Assembly (NCBI GenBank): GCA_046594105.1
Contig: JBKJQB010000358.1
Location: 1 to 18,954 of the forward strand
Source of the DNA: JBDSGC01 sp046594105
GTDB lineage: Bacteria > Acidobacteriota > Thermoanaerobaculia > Gp7-AA8
Length of the DNA: 18,954 bases
Direction: 5' to 3'
Shown: positions 1 to 7,308 of the stretch, in pieces
How positions within the stretch are numbered: the first letter of the stretch is position 1
Layout of the letters: every line of letters begins with the position of its first letter
Notes under the pieces: generated by a model
Database searches by the model: none
What the model saw: the letters and a program-made list of their open reading frames with translations, nothing else
What the model was told of the DNA's origin: nothing
Translations under genes and position numbers: made by a program

Positions 1-304
1 AGTTGCGGGCCTCGGATACTCCACGGTGTTCGCGAAGAGGGCGGGGAGCCTTTCTCATCCACAAGCTCAAGGCTTCAGGGGCGAGCTCGGCTTCTCCCGG
101 ACCAACTCCCAGCATCCCGAGGCCCGCTCACCTAACGTACAAGGGGCGCTCACTCGACGAAGCTGGACCCCTCATCCCCGCTTCGCGGACCTTCTCCCCG
201 TGTGCGGGGAGAAGGACTCTCGATGGGGAGGCTCCCCGACACCGCCGTTCCCACACTCAAGAGACGACCGCCGGGACGAGTTCCGATTCCCCTCCCCCAC
301 TTCC
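1..304. other. Intergenic/edge region, no convincing gene
   Basis: No gene can be supported here. The right half holds one copy of a dispersed repeat (148-226), listed separately. On the minus strand a frame opening with an ATG at 113-115 runs off the left edge (about 38 codons), but it has no clear ribosome binding site and no recognisable motif. The plus-strand open frames are arginine/proline/serine-rich and look like noncoding GC-rich sequence. Confidence 0.5.
148..226 (+). repeat. Dispersed intergenic repeat, copy 1 (hairpin)
   Basis: It contains a near-perfect hairpin at 190-215 with a CCTTCTCCCC / GGGGAGAAGG stem. The hairpin plus its flank (190-224) is the exact reverse complement of 7548-7582. 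The upstream part (148-189) matches 7604-7646 in direct orientation with a few mismatches. The two blocks are therefore shared with copy 2 but in a different arrangement. It lies just beyond the 3' end of the four-gene minus-strand unit and could act as a terminator or RNA-stability element; that role is inference. Confidence 0.75.
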
Positions 305-538
305 TCAGAACTCGTCGAGCACCTGCGGATAGCGCCAGCGTGCCTCGCGGATCTCTTCTTCAATCACTTCACGCTCCGGCGCTTCGGCCAGCTGCGGCAC
401 GTCCCAGTTCGCCATCCACATCGGCGACACGTACGGCAGCACGGCGATGTGCTCGAGGCGATACGGAAGTCCGCGCGTGGCGAATCGCTCGTTAAGAAAG
501 GCGACCACGTCCTTGCTGGTGGGGATGGGCTCACTCAT
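305..538 (-). CDS. Hypothetical 77-aa protein, last gene of channel/regulator unit
   Basis: I do not recognise this family. The product is small, soluble and acidic towards the C-terminus (a Glu-rich stretch around residues 54-66) with several Trp and Tyr residues. It has no signal peptide or membrane segment. It begins 12 nt after the stop of the sigma-54 response regulator on the same strand, so it is probably cotranscribed. The sequence GAGGAG at the regulator's 3' end could serve as a distant ribosome binding site. The start is ATG at 536-538. Coding status rests on the tight spacing and non-repetitive composition. Confidence 0.65.
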   Translation of the reverse strand: MSEPIPTSKDVVAFLNERFATRGLPYRLEHIAVLPYVSPMWMANWDVPQLAEAPEREVIEEEIREARWRYPQVLDEF

Positions 539-550
539 GGATGGATGGAC

Positions 551-1927
551 TCACTCCTCACCGAGATCGTACTCTTTGATTTTGCCGGCCAGCGTGCGGG
601 GAGAAATCCCGAGATCCTCGGCGATCTCTGCGCGAGGCCTCCCTTCGCGCAGCAACTCCTCAATCTTGATCCGCCCGATGCTCTTCACCGCACGCTCGGT
701 TGCCTCGGCCAGCGTTCCCGACAGATCCAGCACGTTGCGCATCGATGCGTCCGATTCGTGGCCGCTGCCTAGCCGGAGATCGCGGCTCTCGATGGTGTTG
801 GCGTCGCACAGGATCGCCGCTCGCTCGATGCAGTTCTCCAGTTCGCGGATGTTCCCCGGCCAGTCGTACGAGCGGAGTGTGGCCCGCGCCGAGTCGGAGA
901 CATGCAGCCCCGGCTTCTTCAACTCCCGGGCAAACTTCAGCACGAAGAAGTCGGCCAGCGCGTCGATGTCATCTTTTCGTGCGCGTAGCGGAGGGATGAC
1001 CACGGGGAAGACGTGAATGCGGAAGAACAGGTCGTCGCGGAACCGTCCGCGCTTCACGTCCTCCGCGAGATTGCGGTTGGTGGCGCTGATGATGCGCACG
1101 TCGACGTCGATGGTCTGCGTGCCGCCCACCCGCTGGAAGCAGCGTTCCTGAAGAACGCGAAGGATCTTCGACTGCACGGCCAGGCTGAGCTCTCCAATCT
1201 CGTCGAGAAAGATCGTGCCCATGTCGGCCAGCTCGAACTTCCCGATCTGCCGGCCGCTCGCGCCGGTGAAGGCGCCCTTCTCATGACCGAACAGCTCGTT
1301 CTCGATCAACGTCTCCGGGATGGCCGCACAGTTGATGGCAACGAACGCTCGATCCCGCCGCGGCGAGAGTCGATGGATGGCCCGGGCGAAGAGCTCCTTG
1401 CCCGTCCCCGACTCCCCTTCCAGAATCACCGTCGAATCCGTCGGGGCCACGCGCTGAATCGAGTTGGAGACCTCCACGATGCTGCGGGACTCCCCCACGA
1501 TGGCCGGCAGCCCGTACCGTTTCTGGAACTCCTCCCGCAGCAGCAGGTTCTCCGTGCGCAACTCCCGGTGTTCGCGGCAGCGGCGCAGCAGAAGGAGCAG
1601 GTAGTCGACGTCGATGGGTTTCTGGATGAAATCGAAGGCGCCGAGCTTCATCGCTTCCACGGCGTTCTCGATGGTGCCGAACGCAGTCATCACGATCACC
1701 GGACAGTCGGGATCGCTCTCCCGCACCTGCCGCAGCACCGCGATGCCGTCCGCTCCCGGCATGCGCAGGTCAGTGAGCACAGCGAAATACGCGCGCCCCT
1801 CGGCGATCCAGCGAGTGGCCTGACTGCCGTTGGATGCGAGGTCGGCCTCCAGCCCCTCGGCCTCCACCGTCTCCTGGAGCATCAGTCCCAGAGACTCTTT
1901 GTCCTCGACAATGAGAAGCCGTTTCAT
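551..1927 (-). CDS. Sigma-54-dependent response regulator (NtrC family)
   Basis: This is a complete three-domain transcription activator of 458 residues. Residues 1-120 are a receiver domain with acidic pocket E8/D9, phospho-acceptor D53 (motif TDLRMPG), T81 and K103. Residues 143-380 are the AAA+ sigma-54 interaction domain: Walker A GESGTGKE at 171-178, the sigma-54-contacting loop GAFTGA at 218-223, and Walker B with D242/E243. Residues about 415-455 form a Fis-type helix-turn-helix. By family knowledge, phosphorylation drives oligomerisation and ATP-powered opening of sigma-54 promoters. The gene lies 13 nt downstream of the MscS/cNMP channel gene. No histidine kinase is in the window, so its partner is unknown. 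A consensus sigma-54 promoter at 7280-7295 is a candidate target by inference only. Confidence 0.96.
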   Translation of the reverse strand: MKRLLIVEDKESLGLMLQETVEAEGLEADLASNGSQATRWIAEGRAYFAVLTDLRMPGADGIAVLRQVRESDPDCPVIVMTAFGTIENAVEAMKLGAFDFIQKPIDVDYLLLLLRRCREHRELRTENLLLREEFQKRYGLPAIVGESRSIVEVSNSIQRVAPTDSTVILEGESGTGKELFARAIHRLSPRRDRAFVAINCAAIPETLIENELFGHEKGAFTGASGRQIGKFELADMGTIFLDEIGELSLAVQSKILRVLQERCFQRVGGTQTIDVDVRIISATNRNLAEDVKRGRFRDDLFFRIHVFPVVIPPLRARKDDIDALADFFVLKFARELKKPGLHVSDSARATLRSYDWPGNIRELENCIERAAILCDANTIESRDLRLGSGHESDASMRNVLDLSGTLAEATERAVKSIGRIKIEELLREGRPRAEIAEDLGISPRTLAGKIKEYDLGEE

Positions 1928-1940
1928 GATGAGAGAGCGA

Positions 1941-3371
1941 TCAGAGTCCGAAGTAGGACTTGATGCGAGTCAGGATGGTCAGCTCCTCTTCTTCCATCGC
2001 CTCCTCGCGGATGGTTTCGAGGTGCTGACGGCGGAGCATGACCTTCGAGGTGATGGCCCTGGCCAGCGTGGGATTCTGCTGCAGTGGCGAGTGCAGCGAC
2101 TCTTTGCCCAGCTCCAGAGCGATCACATCGCTCAAGGCGATGACGTCCGCGGTTCGGGCCTCGCCGGTCAGCAGGGCCATCTCGCCGAAAACGCTTCCCG
2201 GTCCCAGTTGCGCGACCTCCTGCCCGCCGGTCTCGCCTGGCTGAGGAACGCGAATGGCCACCGTTCCCGCGTGCACCACGAACATCGACTCTCCCGCCGC
2301 TCCGCGCCGAAGGATGGCCTCCCCCTTCGAATAGAAGTGCACGCTGGTGGCGGTGACGATTTCCTCCATGGCGCGAGGAGGCAGCGGCGAGAGGATGTCG
2401 ACCTGCCGCAGACGCGCCAGGATCTGCTCCGGGGGGAGGCTGTGCTCCACGTCGGGAGGGACGTAACGCTGGTGGCTTCTGATGGGGAACGGGATGGGGA
2501 TGCCGTTCCGCTGGAGGGCGTACCAGACCGCCTTCCGGATCTCGGAGTCGATGCGATCCCGCTTCGAATAATCCCGAGTGTAGTACTTGATCTCATACAC
2601 CACGCCGGAGTCGGCAAAGGCCCCCACGCGCGCGTATGGCGGCATCTCGTGCGCCACACCTTCCACGTGCGCCGCCGCCTGTCCCAGGATTCCGATGACC
2701 GTCGCCGGTGGCATGTGATAGTCGATGGTCACCTGCAGAATGCGCGCGTTCAGATTGTCATGGTTGAAGATTTCCAGACGCTCCCGAGCCAGCATCGAGT
2801 TGGGAAGGACCACCAGCTGGTTGTTGAACGCGCGAATCTTCGTCGAGCGCCAGCTCACCCCTTCCACCACGCCGAGAAAGTCGCCGGAGTGCAGCACATC
2901 TCCGACCTGATAGCTCTCCTCCATGTGCAGCGAGATGCCGGAGAAGAGATTGCCCAGGGTCTCCTGCAGGGCCAGACCGATCACCGCCGCCAGCACCGTT
3001 CCGGTGAAGATGTACTTGGTCACCGACACGTCGAAAGCGGACGACGTGGCCCAGGCGAAGAGCATGAAATAGAGGATGACCGCCAGAATCTGGCGGAGCA
3101 GCAGCGGCGACTTGATCCTGCCTTTTCGCGCGGCGACCAGGTCGAAGATGAACGAGTCGACCAGCCGGACCACGAGGAAAATCAGCGGGACGATCGCGGC
3201 GAACCGCAGCCACTTCTCGTCCTTCCCGAAAACGTCCTCCCGAATGTCGTATCCGTGAAACAGCAGGGGCTGGGACCGGAAGACTGAATAAAGCACGGCA
3301 AAGCTGACGCCCAGAATCAACGGCACCAGAAAGCGCGAGCGTTCGTCTGCTCGGATCCTCCCGATCTTCAT
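1941..3371 (-). CDS. MscS-family channel with C-terminal cyclic-nucleotide-binding domain (bCNG type)
   Basis: This 476-aa inner-membrane channel has hydrophobic segments near residues 14-31, 54-80 and 90-113, then a Gly/Ala-rich pore-type helix from about 121. That helix runs into the MscS signature (QETLGNLFSGISL) and the beta domain at about 160-220. From about residue 318 there is a cyclic-nucleotide-binding domain with the phosphate-binding cassette FGEMALLTGEARTADV, including the conserved Glu and Arg. This is the architecture of bacterial cyclic-nucleotide-gated channels of the MscS superfamily, which respond to cAMP or cGMP rather than mainly to tension. The start overlaps the stop of the upstream small membrane protein by 4 nt (ATGA), and GAGGAG lies upstream. 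The gene is followed 13 nt later by the sigma-54 regulator. The ligand cannot be told from sequence. Confidence 0.93.
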   Translation of the reverse strand: MKIGRIRADERSRFLVPLILGVSFAVLYSVFRSQPLLFHGYDIREDVFGKDEKWLRFAAIVPLIFLVVRLVDSFIFDLVAARKGRIKSPLLLRQILAVILYFMLFAWATSSAFDVSVTKYIFTGTVLAAVIGLALQETLGNLFSGISLHMEESYQVGDVLHSGDFLGVVEGVSWRSTKIRAFNNQLVVLPNSMLARERLEIFNHDNLNARILQVTIDYHMPPATVIGILGQAAAHVEGVAHEMPPYARVGAFADSGVVYEIKYYTRDYSKRDRIDSEIRKAVWYALQRNGIPIPFPIRSHQRYVPPDVEHSLPPEQILARLRQVDILSPLPPRAMEEIVTATSVHFYSKGEAILRRGAAGESMFVVHAGTVAIRVPQPGETGGQEVAQLGPGSVFGEMALLTGEARTADVIALSDVIALELGKESLHSPLQQNPTLARAITSKVMLRRQHLETIREEAMEEEELTILTRIKSYFGL

Positions 3372-3610
3372 CCCGCGTTCTCCTCACGCCGGCGGGAGCT
3401 GATGCGCAGGAGATCGCGGATTCCCACGATGATGTGCACCACTCCCAGCCCTGAGATGAAGCCGCGGGCGAACGGATTCGCCGCCAGGGAGGCCAGAGTG
3501 GAGTGGCTATGCAGGAGCGAGTTGAAGGTCCAGACACGCGTCCAGGGGACCACCAGGAAGAACAGTCCGGCTTCCAGACAGTAGAGCGCGAAAAAGAGGG
3601 AAACCGACAT
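3368..3610 (-). CDS. Small membrane protein, first gene of channel/regulator unit
   Basis: This 80-aa protein has an N-terminal hydrophobic segment (MSVSLFFALYCLEAGLFFLV), a second hydrophobic stretch around residues 49-66, and a basic C-terminus (RRR). It is not assigned to a family with confidence. I chose the ATG at 3608-3610 because a longer TTG-started frame to 3670 would read through the presumptive promoter (TACAAT at 3621-3626). Its stop overlaps the start of the channel gene by 4 nt, which implies translational coupling and a role linked to the channel, such as an accessory subunit. That role is inference. Confidence 0.75.
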   Translation of the reverse strand: MSVSLFFALYCLEAGLFFLVVPWTRVWTFNSLLHSHSTLASLAANPFARGFISGLGVVHIIVGIRDLLRISSRRREENAG

Positions 3611-3620
3611 CGATGGCCTG

Positions 3621-3626
3621 ATTGTA
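3621..3626 (-). promoter_or_regulatory. Candidate -10 box of the channel/regulator unit
   Basis: TACAAT on the minus strand is separated from the chosen ATG (3610) by 10 nt, so a transcript would start only a few nt before the start codon. No good -35 hexamer is seen at 17 nt spacing, and no Shine-Dalgarno is present. It is one of several such boxes in the window. Confidence 0.4.
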
Positions 3627-3703
3627 TCGAATCCCCGAAATCCGCCCGTGGGACCGGCCCGGGAGGTCAATCAGGCGCGCATCATGAAATTGTGAGGGTC
3701 AGG

Positions 3704-3710
3704 AAGGAGG
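3704..3710 (+). promoter_or_regulatory. Strong Shine-Dalgarno of the small acidic ORF
   Basis: AAGGAGG lies 7 nt before the ATG at 3718. It is the clearest Shine-Dalgarno I see in the window and is the reason the short ORF is called a gene. Confidence 0.65.
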
Positions 3711-3717
3711 AGACGCC

Positions 3718-3918
3718 ATGGCCGCTGCTCGCAGAGGTGGACTCGATGGAGGACTGGGAAGTGGCATTCCCCTGCCCGACGGAAAGAAGCGCCTGGACGA
3801 GGACGATGAGGACATTCCTGCGACTGCGGAACCGGCATTCGACGAGTTCGAGCTCGAGCACGACGACGCCGAGCCCAGCGATCGCCGCCGGGACCCGCTG
3901 CGCAAGCCGGGCACCTAG
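3718..3918 (+). CDS. Small acidic, probably disordered protein with strong RBS
   Basis: The 66-aa product is rich in Asp, Glu, Gly, Pro and Arg and has no hydrophobic core, suggesting an intrinsically disordered protein. The family is not recognised. The strongest evidence for coding is an excellent Shine-Dalgarno (AAGGAGG at 3704-3710) 7 nt before the ATG. The gene is divergent from the channel unit. Its TAG stop lies inside the CTAG boundary of an 84-bp repeat (3915-3998), so the present C-terminus may have been set by insertion of that repeat. Confidence 0.6.
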   Translation: MAAARRGGLDGGLGSGIPLPDGKKRLDEDDEDIPATAEPAFDEFELEHDDAEPSDRRRDPLRKPGT

Positions 3919-3998
3919 CCGGCACGGCCGGCGGCGCTGGTTGCCCAAGGCTCCGCCCAAGATCACGCTCCAAGACTTTCTGCCGCGCAGACTCCTAG
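3915..3998 (+). repeat. 84-bp CTAG-bounded repeat, copy A
   Basis: This copy is 84 bp including CTAG at both ends. It matches copies at 5901-5984 and 15792-15875, with one base missing near the left end and one extra C in the middle. Its first CTAG supplies the stop codon of the small acidic ORF. The ends inside the CTAGs are imperfectly inverted (GCCGGCACGGC against GCCTGCGCGGC in the better-preserved copies). See the finding for interpretation. Confidence 0.88.
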
Positions 3999-4045
3999 GC
4001 CGAGGGAGCCACTGACCGCGCCCTGTGAATTCTGCTTTGCCTTAC

Positions 4046-4843
4046 TCACCGCGCCGCGGCGGACTGCATGAACGCGCAGGCATCGACGGAGCTGAGATCG
4101 AGTTGCAGTGAAGCCATGCTCTGCACGATCTCGATGCGAAACGGGATCCGCCGCGCATCGTCGGAGAGCCACACCCTCACCCCGCCCGGCCATTTCTTCC
4201 CGCCCGGCGCATCGACGATCTCGAATCCCAGCGCGGCTACTTTCTGCCCGTCGAAATCGAAAACCCGGCGATCGGACGGCCGCATCAGCACCGGATACGA
4301 CTTGCCATCCGAGTAGATGGTCGTTGCCATCGGGCCTCGAATGGACGCTGCGTTCTGACGCAGATAATAGATCGCAGTGAGCACGTCATGAAACGGGTCC
4401 TGTGGCATGGGCTCGGTGCGGTCCCACGATTTCTCCGGCGTTTCTTTGTGCATGTGCGCAATGCGCTTCACGTAGTCGAAGAAGGTGCGTTCCTTGCGCG
4501 ACTTATTCTTCCAGGAGTACCCGTGATAGGTCATCAGCGTCTTGCCGCCCGCCGCGTCCATCTGCGTTTCGTAAACGAAGAAGCCGCTCTTGCCGTCCCT
4601 CGCGGTGATGAGCAGCTCGCTGTCGATGGCGTGCTCGCCGGGCTTCGGGAACGTGGTCTTCAACTCCCCACTCCCCGACGTGGGAAACATGATCGCCGCG
4701 ACCATGGACAGGCCCCCGCGAAGGCGCCATGAGTAACGGAAGGACTCCACGTTCGCCGCCCCGCGACAGTTCAGCTCGGCAGCCGAAGCAGGGATCGCCA
4801 GCGCGAGAGCGAGGGCCAGTGCGAGGGAGCAGGTTCCAGTCAT
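4046..4843 (-). CDS. DUF3108-family secreted protein
   Basis: The protein has 265 aa from the chosen start. The N-terminus is a typical signal peptide: a short head, a run of alternating Leu/Ala, and an A-S-A-like cleavage site near residue 20. The mature part carries DUF3108 hallmarks: an early YSWRLRG strand, a central DPFHDVLTAIYYLR motif, and a C-terminal stretch where the protein is related to sugar- or lipid-like beta-structured periplasmic proteins (VWLSDDARRIPFRIEI). The molecular function of DUF3108 is not established; export to the periplasm is the likely fate. An in-frame ATG at 4912 would add 23 residues ahead of the signal peptide and is less likely. It stands between the repeat copy A region and ispH. 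No operon partner is obvious. Confidence 0.82.
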   Translation of the reverse strand: MTGTCSLALALALALAIPASAAELNCRGAANVESFRYSWRLRGGLSMVAAIMFPTSGSGELKTTFPKPGEHAIDSELLITARDGKSGFFVYETQMDAAGGKTLMTYHGYSWKNKSRKERTFFDYVKRIAHMHKETPEKSWDRTEPMPQDPFHDVLTAIYYLRQNAASIRGPMATTIYSDGKSYPVLMRPSDRRVFDFDGQKVAALGFEIVDAPGGKKWPGGVRVWLSDDARRIPFRIEIVQSMASLQLDLSSVDACAFMQSAAAR

Positions 4844-4909
4844 CGACGGCGGTTTCAACGCGACCCTGCCGCTCGATATTCGCCAGCGGGCACCGGGCGG
4901 CTCATCGTT

Positions 4910-4948
4910 CATGCGACGCGGGCATGAGACGCGGGCATGAGACGCGGG
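4910..4948. repeat. Short tandem repeat, three 13-bp units
   Basis: Three consecutive 13-bp units follow the pattern CATGAGACGCGGG. The last two are identical and the first has one change. They sit between the ispH stop and the DUF3108 gene start. On the minus strand they create repeated ATGs that extend the open frame upstream of DUF3108 and may mislead start prediction. Confidence 0.85.
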
Positions 4949-5023
4949 CGCCCTCGAGGAGGTGACCAGTCGCCGGCGTCCCTGGACGCTCCCGCGAAGC
5001 CGGAACGTGCCCCCACCGAACGC

Positions 5024-5866
5024 TCACAGTGCAGCGAGCCGCTCCTCCACTTCATCGATGACATAGTCGGGCGTGGAGGCGCCGGCAGTCAGGCCCACCA
5101 CGCCGGCATCACGAAACCATGAGGGATCGAGGTCGTCTGCACCCTGCACCAGATAGGAGGTCTTGGCTTCCCTGCAGATCTCCCACAGGTGCTTGGTGTT
5201 GGCGCTCTTCTTTCCGCCGATGACGACGATCACGTCGACCTCCGGATCGCGCGCCAGGACGCTGGCGGCGTCCTGATTCTCTTTGGTGGCGTAGCAGATC
5301 GTATCGGCGCGATCGACACGGGACGCCCGCGCCTCCACCGCGCGTACGACCTCTTCGAAGTCCTCCGCATTGAGCGTGGTCTGGTAGAAGACTTTCAGCC
5401 TCGGGTAGAGAGCCCAGTCCACAGCCTCGACATCGGCGATCGTGGAGACGATGTGATAGGTCGACGGATCGAGGTCGTGGGTGTAGCCGATGACTTCGCG
5501 GTGCCTGGGATCGCCGATGAAAATGAGGTGACAGCCCTCATCGAGCGCTCGTTTGGATTCGCGGTGGATGTCGTAGACGAACTTGCAGGTGGTGTCCAGA
5601 ACCTGCAGCCCGCCGGACTTCGCCAGATCGTGAAACGAGGGCGGAACTCCGTGCGCTGAGAAGACGATGGTCGGCTCGTTCACCGCATCGATCTCGTCGA
5701 CGGTGCGGACGCCCAGACGTTCCATCTCCTCCACCACCCGCTCGTTGTGCACGACCTGCCCCAGGATCGCGCCACGGCCACCACCGGCCGCAAAACGCTT
5801 GACCTTGAGATCGGCGATGCGCACTCCGGAGCAGAAACCGTACTTGGTTGCGCGCTTGATTCTCAT
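5024..5866 (-). CDS. ispH: 4-hydroxy-3-methylbut-2-enyl diphosphate reductase (IspH/LytB)
   Basis: This enzyme catalyses the last step of the MEP isoprenoid pathway, reducing HMBPP to IPP and DMAPP using a cytosolic [4Fe-4S] cluster. The 280-aa protein has the three cluster cysteines C12 (GFCSGVR), C94 (DTTCKFV) and C191 (TICYATKENQDA), substrate-contacting histidines H40 and H72 (SAHGVPP), the H122/E124 region, and the C-terminal signatures GGKKSANTKHLWEIC and GLTAGASTPDYVIDEV. The chosen ATG at 5864-5866 gives the usual N-terminus; a longer frame to 5959 would translate repeat copy B and is rejected. GGGAGG lies about 12 nt upstream. It is divergent from the MFS gene, with the repeat inserted between them. 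Confidence 0.96.
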   Translation of the reverse strand: MRIKRATKYGFCSGVRIADLKVKRFAAGGGRGAILGQVVHNERVVEEMERLGVRTVDEIDAVNEPTIVFSAHGVPPSFHDLAKSGGLQVLDTTCKFVYDIHRESKRALDEGCHLIFIGDPRHREVIGYTHDLDPSTYHIVSTIADVEAVDWALYPRLKVFYQTTLNAEDFEEVVRAVEARASRVDRADTICYATKENQDAASVLARDPEVDVIVVIGGKKSANTKHLWEICREAKTSYLVQGADDLDPSWFRDAGVVGLTAGASTPDYVIDEVEERLAAL

Positions 5867-5900
5867 CCGTGGAAAGAACCCTCCCCCTGTCCGGAACATT

Positions 5901-5984
5901 CTAGGCCGGCACGGCCGGCGGCGCTGGTTGCCCAAGGCTCCGCCAAGATCACGCTCCAAGACGTTCTGCCGCGCAGGCTCCTAG
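5901..5984 (+). repeat. 84-bp CTAG-bounded repeat, copy B
   Basis: This is a full 84-bp copy with CTAG at 5901-5904 and 5981-5984, almost identical to the copy at 15792-15875. It sits in the divergent promoter region between ispH and the MFS gene, 34 bp from the ispH start. Read on the minus strand, its left CTAG forms part of TAGAAT (5898-5903), a possible ispH -10 box, so the insertion may have replaced the native upstream promoter sequence. Confidence 0.9.
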
Positions 5985-6017
5985 TCGCCGCCGGCCGAGG
6001 TGCCGCGGACCTCCTTG

Positions 6018-6023
6018 TACAAT
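6018..6023 (+). promoter_or_regulatory. Candidate -10 box of the MFS gene
   Basis: TACAAT ends 9 nt before the ATG at 6033. There is no Shine-Dalgarno in between and no convincing -35. A transcript from it would have a leader of about 0-4 nt. Confidence 0.4.
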
Positions 6024-6032
6024 CCGCGCCTC

Positions 6033-7211
6033 ATGCCGCCCGCTTCACCAGTCCGAGAACCACTGTTCACCCCGCGTTTCCTGATGTTGTGGGCGTACGC
6101 CTTCATCACGTTTTTCTCCGCATTCCAGCTGCTGCCGGCCATCCCCTTCCGGATTCTCCAGCTGGGCGGCTCAAAAGCAGAGGCGGGCTGGTTTCTCTCC
6201 GCCTACACCTTTGCCAGCGCGTTCGCCGCTCCGCTGATGGGCAACGTCGCCGATCACCTCGGGCGCCGCAAGCTCCTGGTGGTCGCTTCGCTGCTCTTCA
6301 TCGGATTCTCCTTCGCCTACGGAGTCATTCGTCAGTTGCCGCTGCTCCTGGTGGTCGGAGCGATCCACGGGGCCATCTGGTCCGCGATTCTCTCGTCCGC
6401 CTCGGCCATCATGAGCGAGTTCATCCCGGAGTCGCGGCGCACTCAGGGCTTCGCCTACTGGGGTCTGGCCAGCACGGGCGCCATGGCCATCGCCCCGGCG
6501 ACCGGTCTCTACATTTTTCGTTTCGGCTGGGCCACGCTGTGCAACGAACTGGCGCTTCTCTCGATCATCATGGCCGTATGGGCTTTGCTCCTGCCGGTGA
6601 GCCACACCCCTCCTCCTCAGAGCAACGGCGGAATGAGCCAGGCCTGGGACTGGCGCGTCATCCGGATCACCCTCTCGCTGACCGTCGCCGCGTTCGGATA
6701 CGGCGGGATGATGACCTACGCGGCGATTCTGGCGATCGAACGCCATGTCACTCCGCCCTCCATCTATCTGACGGTCTACGCCATCAGCCTGGTGATCTTC
6801 CGCATCTGCTTCTCGCATCTGGGCGATCGCCTCGGACCGAAGCGGATGCTGTATCCCTCGCTCGTTCTGGTCCCCATCGCGTTCTTCATCCTTGCCGGTG
6901 CCCACCAGCGATGGCAGATGATCCTGTCCGCGGCCATCTTCGGCGTCGGCTTTGGCGGCGCCTATCCGGCCTTCGTGTCGTTCGTGCTCGAGCACACCGA
7001 TTCTAAGCGACGGGCGCGCACGTTCGGGAGCATCGTCTGGGCCTTCGATACGGGAATCGGAACGGGATCGCTGCTGGTCGGGGCCATCGGCCAGCGCCTG
7101 GGGCTGGGGACCGCATTCGCTGCCGCCGCCCTCCTGAGTTGCTTCTCCATCCCCATCTTCGCCTGGACCTCGGCGCACCTGGCCGACTCCGCCAAGCCGG
7201 CGTCGACCTGA
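6033..7211 (+). CDS. Major facilitator superfamily transporter
   Basis: This 392-aa protein has about twelve hydrophobic segments and a central hydrophilic loop around residues 185-205. MFS motif A between TM2 and TM3 is clear (GNVADHLGRRK), and a degenerate copy lies between TM8 and TM9 (LGDRLGPKR), as expected for the duplicated 6+6 fold. A further conserved stretch reads PESRRTQGFAYWGLA. Proton-coupled export or import of a small solute in the inner membrane is the family role; the substrate cannot be inferred. The ATG at 6033 is preferred over a GTG at 6000 because a -10-like TACAAT lies between them. It is divergent from ispH. Confidence 0.92.
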   Translation: MPPASPVREPLFTPRFLMLWAYAFITFFSAFQLLPAIPFRILQLGGSKAEAGWFLSAYTFASAFAAPLMGNVADHLGRRKLLVVASLLFIGFSFAYGVIRQLPLLLVVGAIHGAIWSAILSSASAIMSEFIPESRRTQGFAYWGLASTGAMAIAPATGLYIFRFGWATLCNELALLSIIMAVWALLLPVSHTPPPQSNGGMSQAWDWRVIRITLSLTVAAFGYGGMMTYAAILAIERHVTPPSIYLTVYAISLVIFRICFSHLGDRLGPKRMLYPSLVLVPIAFFILAGAHQRWQMILSAAIFGVGFGGAYPAFVSFVLEHTDSKRRARTFGSIVWAFDTGIGTGSLLVGAIGQRLGLGTAFAAAALLSCFSIPIFAWTSAHLADSAKPAST

Positions 7212-7279
7212 GGAACTCCTCTCAGGCGGGAGAAGCGCCCTGCCGGCGGCGGCGCGAAGTCGTCAATCTCGCGCGAGGA

Positions 7280-7295
7280 TGGCACCCTGCTTGCT
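7280..7295 (+). promoter_or_regulatory. Consensus sigma-54 (-24/-12) promoter
   Basis: The sequence TGGCAC, five bases, then TTGCT matches the sigma-54 consensus TGGCAC-N5-TTGC(A/T) at every fixed position. The -12 GC ends at 7294, placing the transcription start near 7306, just ahead of the ATG at 7309. I found no other match to this pattern on either strand by eye. A sigma-54 activator is encoded at 551-1927. Confidence 0.7.
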
Positions 7296-7308
7296 GCCGA
7301 TCGCTCTC

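Noticed and set aside
1830..3287. 485-aa plus-strand open frame
   Set aside because: It lies opposite the MscS/cNMP channel and the regulator start, has no recognisable domain and has shadow-type composition.
3611..3670. TTG-started extension of the small membrane protein
   Set aside because: It covers the likely promoter box and adds Gly/Pro/Arg-rich residues before a normal hydrophobic N-terminus.
5867..5959. N-terminal extension of IspH
   Set aside because: It would translate the inserted repeat; the family N-terminus begins at the ATG at 5866.
5747..7006. 419-aa plus-strand frame
   Set aside because: It crosses the ispH 5' end, repeat copy B and the MFS gene in another frame; it is Pro/Arg/His-rich with no domain.
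6171..7178. 335-aa minus-strand open frame
   Set aside because: It is antisense to the MFS transporter, which has clear TM segments and motif A; the shadow is Arg/Glu/Asp/Gly-rich.
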